A model generated the notes under the pieces. It did not search any database. It saw only the letters and a list, made by a program, of their open reading frames with translations, and was not told the origin of the DNA. Positions 6,350 through 13,128 of a DNA stretch of 13,321 nt are shown here, piece by piece; the first letter of the stretch is position 1, and the number at the start of each line of letters is the position of its first letter. The position numbers and the translations under genes are program-made. The stretch is taken from NCBI GenBank assembly GCA_023954795.1, contig JAGSHA010000049.1:1-13321 (forward strand), written 5' to 3'. Source of the stretch: Oceanospirillaceae bacterium (GTDB taxonomy: Bacteria; Pseudomonadota; Gammaproteobacteria; Pseudomonadales; Balneatricaceae).

Positions 6350-8371
6350 ATGAGCGGTGCGTTGAAGCGTATCTGGCAATCACTATTTCGCGGCGATGTG
6401 TCGCGGGTGTTTGTGATCCTGATCCTTCTCTTCAGCACGGCGATTACTCTGTTGCTGACAGGGTTGCAGTTATGGCGGGATTATCGCTATGAATTGAATG
6501 TTTTGGACCAGCGTCTGGAACAGGTCCGCATTTCAAACCTGGAAAGTATTTCGCAAAGTGTCTGGACCTATAACCTGTCGTCACTGGAAATACAGTTGCA
6601 AGGGTTGGTAAGGCAGCAGGATATCAGCTTTATCTCTGTCGAAGATGGGGAGGGGGAAATACTACTGTCTGTCGGTGAGGATGTTGAAGAGGATGCGCTC
6701 CAGCAAAGTTATGCACTGACCTATATACATCGTGATAGTCCCCGGTTGCTGGGTCAGTTACATGTTAAGGCATCGTTGCAGGGTATTTACGGTCGTTTGC
6801 TGGATACATTTCTGGTGATTCTGATTACACAGGCGGTCAAAACCTTTCTGGTGTCGATGTTTATTATCTATCTGTTTGATCGCATGCTTATGCGACACCT
6901 GCGCCGCCTTGTGGATCAGCTGGGCAGACACTATTCCCGCGCGCAACCCTTTAGCATTGAGCGGTCGATTACGGAGTTCAACAAAGATGATGAGTTGAAC
7001 ACGCTGGTGGGGTCTCTCAATCGACTGCAAAACAGCGTGGAATCCGAACATCAGAAGCTCGAGCAGCTCGCGAGTTTTGATTCTTTGACGGCGTTGCCTA
7101 ACAGGATGCAGCTAAAAGAGACTCTCGATGCCCGCATTCGGGCAGGTAAACCCTTTTGGCTGGGCATACTTGACGTTAATGACTTCAAAAATATTAACGA
7201 TACGCTTGGGCATCAGAGTGGAGATCACGTGCTGTATGAGATCGGGCTGCGCTTAAAGTGTTTGCAGAATCCGCACTGTTTCTTTGCTCGCCTGGGAGGG
7301 GATGAGTTTGCATGTGTATTTGATGGTGAAGCCCCCGCCCGAACGATTGCGGCTGCCATTCTGAAAAAGTTTGAGGCGCCCTTTGTGTTGCATGCTGTGC
7401 AAATTCAGTTATCTGTCAGTATTGGATTAGTTTCCTTTCCCGATCAGGCGGCTGATGCTCAGCAGCTGATGAAGTTTGCAGATATTGCCATGTACCACTG
7501 CAAAAAAAGCCGCAGTGAGTTCGCCCGCTTTGATCCTCAATTGGATGAGCATTCCCTGAATAATCTGACATTGATGACGGATGCCAGACAGGCGCTGGAG
7601 AGCAAGCAGTTTTGCCTGCATTACCAAACACAGGTTGATAGTGGTACGGGCGAAGTGAGTGGCTTAGAAGCACTGATACGCTGGCAGCATCCCTCGCAGG
7701 GGTTTATATCGCCTGATGATTTTATCCCGTCGCTTGAGCTAAGCGGAGATATTAACGCGCTGAGTTGCTGGGTACTTGAGCAGGCTTTAAGCGACTATGA
7801 ACAGTTAAAGCCTCATCTTTCGAAACCACTCACGTTGTCGATTAATATCTCCGCGTTAAATTTGCTGGAAGAACGATTTCTGACATCGGTTGAAGCGATC
7901 ATGCAGCGTTTTCCAGCGCGCCCGACGCTGGTGATGGAGATCACTGAAAACGCGCTGATGAGCGATCCAGAGTATGCATGCACGATGATGCAGGCGCTGG
8001 TGAAGCATGGGGTGGAATTTTCTATCGATGATTACGGTACCGGTTACTCCTCGCTCAGCTATTTAAGTCGTCTTCCGGTCTCTGAGCTGAAAATCGACCG
8101 TTCCTTTATCTTTGATATGGAAACAGATCTGCGTCATTTTACGATTGTTCAATCGACCGTCAATCTAGCGAAAAGTCTTGCGCTTCGAACGGTCGGAGAA
8201 GGTTGTGAAACCGCTATCAGCAGCAGTATTTTGAAAGATATCAATTGTGATAAGCAGCAAGGCTATTTCTTCTCCAGACCTGTTTCGATTGAGGAGCTGA
8301 TCTCAGAGTTTCAATGTGTGGGCGGTTCTAAGAGCAACACCCAGAGTGTTCGGTTGATATCTGAGGAATGA
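6350..8371 (+). CDS. Membrane GGDEF-EAL protein with a short periplasmic sensor domain
   Basis: A 673-residue inner-membrane protein. Transmembrane segments at about 19-42 and 153-175 enclose a periplasmic domain of about 110 residues with the SVWTYNLSSLEIQLQGL pattern (70-86), seen at the same place in other sensor kinases and cyclases. A HAMP-like linker (about 176-238) leads to GGDEF (about 240-395, motif at 316-320). EAL follows (about 405-655) with E440, N499, E530, D560-D561, K581 and E617 at the expected active-site positions. The four residues at the inhibitory-site position before GGDEF read NPHC, so the RxxD site is absent. It may make or break c-di-GMP; the conserved EAL residues make phosphodiesterase activity likely. 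Its start lies 2 bp after the binding-protein stop and its AGGA ribosome site (6340-6343) lies inside that gene, so translation is probably coupled. The binding protein most likely docks on the periplasmic domain, as NspS does on MbaA in Vibrio cholerae; that comparison is of layout, not of shown homology. Confidence 0.92.
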   Translation: MSGALKRIWQSLFRGDVSRVFVILILLFSTAITLLLTGLQLWRDYRYELNVLDQRLEQVRISNLESISQSVWTYNLSSLEIQLQGLVRQQDISFISVEDGEGEILLSVGEDVEEDALQQSYALTYIHRDSPRLLGQLHVKASLQGIYGRLLDTFLVILITQAVKTFLVSMFIIYLFDRMLMRHLRRLVDQLGRHYSRAQPFSIERSITEFNKDDELNTLVGSLNRLQNSVESEHQKLEQLASFDSLTALPNRMQLKETLDARIRAGKPFWLGILDVNDFKNINDTLGHQSGDHVLYEIGLRLKCLQNPHCFFARLGGDEFACVFDGEAPARTIAAAILKKFEAPFVLHAVQIQLSVSIGLVSFPDQAADAQQLMKFADIAMYHCKKSRSEFARFDPQLDEHSLNNLTLMTDARQALESKQFCLHYQTQVDSGTGEVSGLEALIRWQHPSQGFISPDDFIPSLELSGDINALSCWVLEQALSDYEQLKPHLSKPLTLSINISALNLLEERFLTSVEAIMQRFPARPTLVMEITENALMSDPEYACTMMQALVKHGVEFSIDDYGTGYSSLSYLSRLPVSELKIDRSFIFDMETDLRHFTIVQSTVNLAKSLALRTVGEGCETAISSSILKDINCDKQQGYFFSRPVSIEELISEFQCVGGSKSNTQSVRLISEE

Positions 8372-8393
8372 GTGAAAGAACCGGATACCAGAA

Positions 8394-8427
8394 ACAAAAA
8401 AGCAGAGCGAAAGCTCTGCTTTTTTGT
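8394..8427. terminator. Bidirectional intrinsic terminator with a GAAA tetraloop
   Basis: The arms ACAAAAAAGCAGAGC (8394-8408) and GCTCTGCTTTTTTGT (8413-8427) pair perfectly around a GAAA loop (8409-8412), a very stable GNRA-type tetraloop. T6 at 8420-8425 ends the binding-protein/GGDEF-EAL operon. On the other strand the complement of A6 (8396-8401) serves the DUF1329 gene, which stops at 8445. Confidence 0.95.
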
Positions 8428-8444
8428 GGGGCGGTTGTTAAAGG

Positions 8445-9788
8445 TTAACGTTTACCCAAGCGGCGAATCGCCTGCGGGGTGAAGTCCTTGTACTTAAAGC
8501 GTTTGCTGAAATCGAAGCCGATACCTTCTTCGTTGGTCAGGCTGCCGACTAAATAGCGGCCGGATTGCAGGTCATACAACGCTTCAGCGGCGATCCATGG
8601 CACGTTTACATCACGGTACTGCAGCTGATGGGCTTCCCCGACACGCCAGAGTTCGCCGCGACCATCATAGTGATCAACGACCGCAATCTGCCAGCTATCC
8701 TCATCGATGTAAAAAGTGCGCTTAGCATAGATATGACGGGCACCTTCTTTCAGTGTCGCTTCTACCTTCCACACCCGGTGTAACTCATAGCGGGTCAGAT
8801 CCGGATTCATGTGGCCGCGTTGCAGGATATTTTTATAAGTCAGCTCACGATCAGCCAGCTTAAAGCTGTTATAGGGGATATACATCTCCTGTTTGCCCAC
8901 GAGCTTCCAGTCGTAACGGTCAGGTGCGCCGTTAAACATATCCAGATTGTCCGTAGTGCGCTGGCCGTCAGTTGCTGTGCCGGGTGCGTCATAGGCGATC
9001 TGTGGTGCGCGACGTACGCGGCGTTGACCGGCGTTGTAGGTCCACGCCTGTCGAGGTTGTGTGACCTGATTGACGGTCTCATGAACCAACAACACATTGC
9101 CTGTCAGACGGGCAGGTGCCTGTACCTGCTGCACGAAGTAGAACAGGATGTTTTCCTGCTTCGACTTATCACCATCCAGATAGTTGGGCCAGGACATCTT
9201 TTCGTTAATCTTCACCGGTGTGAAGTTACCATTCGCCTGCACAGGCACTTGTACAAAGGTACGTTCCAGTGAACCACCGCGGTAGCGGGTCATGTGGTTC
9301 CAGATCGCTTCCAGGCCGTTGGCCGGAATTGGGAAGGCCACACCTTCGGACAGGTTAGATACGCTGTTGCCGTCATTCGCCAATGCGGCGTTGAGGGCAT
9401 TGTCCTTGGTTGTGGCCTGAATGTTTTCCGGCACCTTCGCGGTACGGTGGGTGGGATACACATTCAGCTTGTAGGTATCTGGAAACTTCTTGAACAAGGC
9501 TTGCTGCCCCGGGGACAGGTACGCCTTGTGCTGATCAAGATTTGCCGCCGTGATCGTAACGACCGGTTTTTCGCTGGCAAACGGATCGGCATAGCGGTTG
9601 TCACTGGTGCTCAGGCCGCCTTCCCAGCTGGGGATCGTGCCGGCTTCATTGCCGGATTGTTCTGCCCCCATCGGCGTGAGTGTCTGGCCGAGTTGTGCGG
9701 CTTGTTCTGGTGATACTGCGGCGAAAAGGCTGGAGCTGCCGGCTAGCAGCGCGATACCCAGAGCCAGAGATTTACGTGTAAATTGCAT
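8445..9788 (-). CDS. DUF1329-family periplasmic/envelope protein
   Basis: This 447-residue product is of typical length for DUF1329 (Pfam PF07044). It has a signal peptide (basic MQFTRK, hydrophobic LALGIALLAG, cleavage near residue 23-24 after LFA or FAA). Family signatures are clear: GNEAGTIPSWEGGL (47-60), AFPIPANGLEAIWNHMTRYRG starting at 151, and further on a DGQRTTDNLDMFNGAPDRYDW stretch followed by GKQEMYIPYNS. No membrane anchor or lipobox was seen. The biochemical role is not established. Members are often listed as lipoprotein-sorting-like proteins and usually sit next to a DUF1302 gene, as here, where DUF1302 ends 27 bp upstream. An AGGAG ribosome site lies 9 bases before the ATG. 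The most reasonable inference is a periplasmic partner that hands a hydrophobic cargo to or from the DUF1302 protein. Family assignment is firm; function is not. Confidence 0.9.
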   Translation of the reverse strand: MQFTRKSLALGIALLAGSSSLFAAVSPEQAAQLGQTLTPMGAEQSGNEAGTIPSWEGGLSTSDNRYADPFASEKPVVTITAANLDQHKAYLSPGQQALFKKFPDTYKLNVYPTHRTAKVPENIQATTKDNALNAALANDGNSVSNLSEGVAFPIPANGLEAIWNHMTRYRGGSLERTFVQVPVQANGNFTPVKINEKMSWPNYLDGDKSKQENILFYFVQQVQAPARLTGNVLLVHETVNQVTQPRQAWTYNAGQRRVRRAPQIAYDAPGTATDGQRTTDNLDMFNGAPDRYDWKLVGKQEMYIPYNSFKLADRELTYKNILQRGHMNPDLTRYELHRVWKVEATLKEGARHIYAKRTFYIDEDSWQIAVVDHYDGRGELWRVGEAHQLQYRDVNVPWIAAEALYDLQSGRYLVGSLTNEEGIGFDFSKRFKYKDFTPQAIRRLGKR

Positions 9789-9815
9789 GGTGAGAGTCTC
9801 CTGAGTAAAGGCTGA

Positions 9816-11681
9816 TCAGAACGAAACAGACGCGCTGAGAGAGATGAAATCACGGTCATCCAGCGCATTAAAGTCGCCGCCGAAGAAGTCAGTATAAGAA
9901 AGCTGCATGCTGTACTGATTCAGGTAATCAGCCGTTAGACTCAGGCTGATCGATTTCTCTCCTTCGTTAAATGCAGCACCCGGTTGTGGGCCGTAACCTT
10001 CTACACCGTGTTTGAAGCTGACCTGTGGCGTCAGATTTACGCCGGAGAACGCGTCAGGGTAGTTCAGGTTTGCCCGCAGCACGTAACCCCAGGAGTTCTC
10101 AGTAACAAAGCCTTCAGTATCACCTGCGGTATAACCAAAGGCACCCGCACGGCCATATTTCAGCGCGTTTGCGCCTTCGTCGAGTGAGTGTACGTGGGTC
10201 CATGCTACTTCACCGATCAATGCCAGTCGGCTCGCGCCGAGCACGCGGTCATGGAACTGAATAAAGGTGTTCTGCAGCTGGGTTACGTCAAACAGGGAGT
10301 AGCCCTGTATCTCAGAGCCCAGACCCGAGCTGGAGATCAGATTATCAGCGCCTGCATTACCGATGCCGCCGCTGAACTGAGTCAGGATAGCGCCCACTAA
10401 CAACGGACCGTTAATCTGTACCGGCACATCACGTTTATGGGAAATTTCACCGGACCAGGCGATATCACCCAAGCTTGAGGAGAAACTCAGGCCCAGCATT
10501 TTGGTCTCTTCCGGGTAACTGATGAAGTACTCGCTCATGAACGGTGCTGCGGACGCTTGTGCGGCTGCGATAGAGGAGGGTACACCCGCGCCCACGAGCT
10601 GTGTGAACAGACCCGTTGGAGAGATGGGGGTATTCACACCGCTGATCAAGGGTAAGCGGCTGTGGTACTGGGAGAAGTACAGACCAAACTCGGTGCTGTT
10701 CATCTCTTCGGCGAAGTAACGCAGTGCGAAACCATACTGTCCGTCATCATCGGCTTCACGACGGCCGTTGGCGTTACGTTCTACAACCAGCGGGCCTTGA
10801 AAATAGGTGCTGTCCGGTACCTGAGTTGCAGGGATATTCTGGCTGGTCACGCGGATGCCATTACAGCCTTCAGCCGCAAAATCGTTGGTGGAGAAGTAGG
10901 TACCACAACCGTCGACCGCAGTGGGTTCCCATTCAAGCTGGTAGAAGCCTTCTACGCTAAGGTTGTCCGTTAATCCTAGAGACGCGAAAGCCATATTCAC
11001 CGGTAAGAGGCCTTCTTTCACTTCAGCCCCCGGACGACGGAAGGCATTCACGTCGACAGGGTTGATGACGTTGATACCGCCCTGCACAAAGGTGCTCTCG
11101 CCCCAGTTGACGACCTGACGGCCGAGTCGGATATCTAACGGTTGTTCGTTCACTTCCAGCTCTGCAAACAGGTATGCATCAAGCAGTTCGGCACCTGAGA
11201 ATTTCGCGTAATCGTTAAAGCCTTCATCGCTCAGGCTGCTGTTAGCGGTGTATCCATTAAGCGTATTACCGTGGTCTTGTTCGCCATCTTTCAGCTCAAC
11301 GTCATACCAGTATTTGCCGCGTACAAATGCCCCCACGTTTTCATAACGCAGTTCGAGATCATGCACACCTTTGAGAATCTGGGTGAACGCATCCCCCTCA
11401 TCAAAGTTGAGATCGCCGTCATCATAACTACCGGAGTTGAGGCTGGTGCTACTACCGCCATTGGCAGGAGAGATCAGGCCGGGGTCCCGGTCCGTGGCTC
11501 GCCAGCTGGCGCCGACAGATACCTGAGAGTCAAAACGTCCCTCAATTTCACCCAGTTGAAATTCAACTGCTGAAACAGAGGTGCTGAAGATGGAACTTCC
11601 CAGAAGCACCGGTAACAGGTATCGCTGGGGTGCCGTGAGCGGGAAACTGCCTTTGCGAGGGCTTCGCAAATCTATTGCCAT
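9816..11681 (-). CDS. DUF1302-family outer membrane protein
   Basis: A 621-residue DUF1302 (Pfam PF06980) protein. The signal peptide has a long N-region (RSPRKG...RY), a hydrophobic core LLPVLLGSSIFS and cleavage after VSA at about residue 38. The body is rich in alternating polar/aromatic strands and ends in SLSASVSF with a C-terminal Phe, as outer membrane beta-barrels do. Conserved family blocks are LGRQVVNWGESTF (186-198), GGINVINPVDVNAFRRPG and the LSVEGFYQLEWEP segment. Two cysteines (259 and 273) could form a disulfide in a surface loop. I chose the ATG at 11681 over the GTG at 11690: the good ribosome site AAGGTG (11693-11688) overlaps that GTG and is spaced for the ATG. It is the first gene of a two-gene unit with DUF1329 and diverges from the AraC-type regulator. 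DUF1302/DUF1329 pairs occur in clusters for hydrophobic substrates such as steroids; the cargo here is unknown. Confidence 0.9.
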   Translation of the reverse strand: MAIDLRSPRKGSFPLTAPQRYLLPVLLGSSIFSTSVSAVEFQLGEIEGRFDSQVSVGASWRATDRDPGLISPANGGSSTSLNSGSYDDGDLNFDEGDAFTQILKGVHDLELRYENVGAFVRGKYWYDVELKDGEQDHGNTLNGYTANSSLSDEGFNDYAKFSGAELLDAYLFAELEVNEQPLDIRLGRQVVNWGESTFVQGGINVINPVDVNAFRRPGAEVKEGLLPVNMAFASLGLTDNLSVEGFYQLEWEPTAVDGCGTYFSTNDFAAEGCNGIRVTSQNIPATQVPDSTYFQGPLVVERNANGRREADDDGQYGFALRYFAEEMNSTEFGLYFSQYHSRLPLISGVNTPISPTGLFTQLVGAGVPSSIAAAQASAAPFMSEYFISYPEETKMLGLSFSSSLGDIAWSGEISHKRDVPVQINGPLLVGAILTQFSGGIGNAGADNLISSSGLGSEIQGYSLFDVTQLQNTFIQFHDRVLGASRLALIGEVAWTHVHSLDEGANALKYGRAGAFGYTAGDTEGFVTENSWGYVLRANLNYPDAFSGVNLTPQVSFKHGVEGYGPQPGAAFNEGEKSISLSLTADYLNQYSMQLSYTDFFGGDFNALDDRDFISLSASVSF

Positions 11682-11687
11682 TTCGTT

Positions 11688-11693
11688 CACCTT
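11688..11693 (-). promoter_or_regulatory. Ribosome binding site that decides the DUF1302 start
   Basis: AAGGTG on the minus strand lies 6 bases before the ATG at 11681. Its last three bases are the GTG that would otherwise be taken as the start, so that GTG has no ribosome site of its own. Confidence 0.6.
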
Positions 11694-11838
11694 AGATTGT
11701 TATTTTTTGATGGGGTGAATGAGCGTGCGCGGATAAAAAAGGGCTTAATGAGCTTGTTTACCCTTGTTGCCGCCGTTTGCTCCTGTTTACCTTAAATCGG
11801 TAGTGTCCAATACTGGCGGTTGGGTGGCTGTCTTAACA

Positions 11839-11867
11839 ATAACATTTGGCTCCACATTTAGTGACAA
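11839..11867 (-). promoter_or_regulatory. Candidate promoter of the DUF1302-DUF1329 unit
   Basis: On the minus strand TTGTCA (11867-11862, five of six consensus bases) and TGTTAT (11844-11839, four of six) are spaced by 17 bp. The start would fall near 11832, giving a leader of about 150 nucleotides. The spacer contains the left copy of the direct repeat described at 11845-11904, as expected for a regulated promoter. It is a by-eye match only. Confidence 0.35.
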
Positions 11868-11904
11868 AATGGTTCGGGTGAGACTTGCTTTGGTGCCAAA
11901 TTCA
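11845..11904. repeat. Pair of 16-bp imperfect direct repeats, candidate AraC-type operator
   Basis: TTTGGCTCCACATTTA (11845-11860) and TTTGGTGCCAAATTCA (11889-11904) agree at 12 of 16 positions, starts 44 bp apart (about four helical turns), same orientation. The right copy begins with the inverted repeat TTTGG-TG-CCAAA (11889-11900). AraC-family proteins commonly bind tandem direct repeats, and the divergent gene 70 bp away encodes one, so binding by that regulator is the natural inference. Confidence 0.4.
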
Positions 11905-11913
11905 AGCCATAAA
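11885..11913 (+). promoter_or_regulatory. Candidate promoter of the AraC-family gene
   Basis: TTGCTT (11885-11890, three of six) and CATAAA (11908-11913, four of six) are spaced by 17 bp, giving a start near 11920 and a leader of about 55 nucleotides. The spacer holds most of the right direct repeat, which would fit autoregulation. The match to consensus is weak. Confidence 0.22.
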
Positions 11914-11973
11914 TACCTTCGTACAATTATCGGCGGATTAAGAATAGCCGTATTTTCGAGCTCCGGAGTGGTA

Positions 11974-13035
11974 ATGAAAAATAAAAAAACAGTGCCGGCT
12001 AACTACGTCAGACATCTGATCAGTCAGGCAGAATCACAGGGATACGACGTTGAGGGGCTACTACAGGAAGAAGGGTTGAGTCTGGCTGATATCAACGGGA
12101 ACGGTGAATTCTCTGCGGAAACTCTTGGTGTACTGTATCAGCGTATGATGTACATCGCGCAGGATGAATATTTTGGTATGTTGGGTGGCGGTAAGGTGCC
12201 CAACGGTACGTTTCGTATGATGTGTTACAGCATCATTCATGCGAAGTCGCTGGAGAAAGCGATCTATCGGGCCAGCGCATTTCACGAAATCTGCCGTGGA
12301 TCCAATGTTAAGCCGTTGCTGGTGCGTAAGGGGCGGTATGCCAAGGTCTCAATTGCAACCACCGATGCGTCCGGCATGGATATTAATGAACTGCTGCGTG
12401 ATGAAAACCCGGCACGGATTCGCACGTCGCTATCGATGTGGCATAACTTTGTATGCTGGATGATTGGTACGCGGGTGGATCTTAAGGCGGTCTATTTCGC
12501 CTACCCAGAGCCGGAAGATCATGAACACTACCGCCGTCTTTTTCAATCAGAAGTACGCTTCTCCCAGCATGACAATGCGTTTGTCTTTCCCTCCTACTAT
12601 CTGGATTATCCGCTGGTACATAACGATGAGTCACTGCGGGTGTTCCTGAAAACCGCACCCTATCAGTTGATCGCAACGGTGAGTGACGACAGCAGCCTGA
12701 AGTCTCAGGTGGTGGCGTTGCTGGGGAACGACTTTAGCCGTGAAGCGCCAAGTGCGGAAGAGGTGTCCAGCCGCCTGAATATGTCTGTATCCACGCTGCG
12801 TCGTCGTCTGTTGGAAGAGGAGACCTCTTATCAGAAGATCAAAGATGAGTGTCGTAAAAAGGCCGCCTTGGGGTACATCAACTCGCCGCAGCTATCGATC
12901 AACGATGTGGCAAGCTTGATGGGATTTGATGAGCCGTCAGCGTTCTTTCGGTCATTCAAGAAGTGGACCGGAATGACCCCAGGCGAATACCGGCGCAGTG
13001 ATACTTATCAGGAGCTGCTAAGACAGGTCGATTAG
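11974..13035 (+). CDS. AraC-family transcriptional regulator with an arabinose-binding-like N-terminal domain
   Basis: A 353-residue regulator. The N-terminal two-thirds (about 10-210) resembles the PF12625 domain of OruR-type regulators, with FGMLGGGKVPNGTFRMM (67-83) and the following amphipathic helix, and probably binds an effector. The C-terminal AraC domain has two helix-turn-helix units: VSSRLNMSVSTLRRRLLEE (264-282) and INDVASLMGFDEPSAFFRSF (309-328), followed by the family ending KWTGMTPGEYRR. The ATG at 11974 is preferred because GGAG (11965-11968) sits five bases before it, and because the protein then begins as other members do. The frame is open a further 70 codons upstream, but that stretch is promoter-like and poorly protein-like. 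It is divergent from the DUF1302-DUF1329 unit and most likely controls it. Helix-turn-helix function is firm; effector and targets are inferred or unknown. Confidence 0.92.
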   Translation: MKNKKTVPANYVRHLISQAESQGYDVEGLLQEEGLSLADINGNGEFSAETLGVLYQRMMYIAQDEYFGMLGGGKVPNGTFRMMCYSIIHAKSLEKAIYRASAFHEICRGSNVKPLLVRKGRYAKVSIATTDASGMDINELLRDENPARIRTSLSMWHNFVCWMIGTRVDLKAVYFAYPEPEDHEHYRRLFQSEVRFSQHDNAFVFPSYYLDYPLVHNDESLRVFLKTAPYQLIATVSDDSSLKSQVVALLGNDFSREAPSAEEVSSRLNMSVSTLRRRLLEEETSYQKIKDECRKKAALGYINSPQLSINDVASLMGFDEPSAFFRSFKKWTGMTPGEYRRSDTYQELLRQVD

Positions 13036-13074
13036 GCAACCATGATTAATAGGGGGCCTCAGAAAACAGGCAAT

Positions 13075-13113
13075 AAAAAAGCGGACAAAGGTTAAACCTG
13101 AGTCCGCTTTTTT
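13075..13113. terminator. Bidirectional intrinsic terminator between the AraC-family gene and the helicase gene
   Basis: A6-GCGGAC (13075-13086) pairs perfectly with GTCCGC-T6 (13102-13113). The 15-base interior contains a further small inverted repeat, AGGTT-A-AACCT (13089-13099), which may extend the hairpin. It is correctly placed to stop the regulator transcript (stop at 13035) and, from the other strand, the helicase transcript (stop at 13129). Confidence 0.93.
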
Positions 13114-13128
13114 GAATCGTTCACTGTA

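Noticed and set aside
8811..9713. Plus-strand open frames of 153 and 139 codons
   Set aside because: They lie antisense within the well-supported DUF1329 gene, have no recognisable domain and follow from its codon bias.
11764..11973. N-terminal extension of the AraC-family protein by 70 codons
   Set aside because: The frame is open but has no convincing ribosome site at its upstream starts, the encoded residues do not look like a family N-terminus, and the stretch holds promoter-like elements and repeats. The ATG at 11974 has GGAG at proper spacing.
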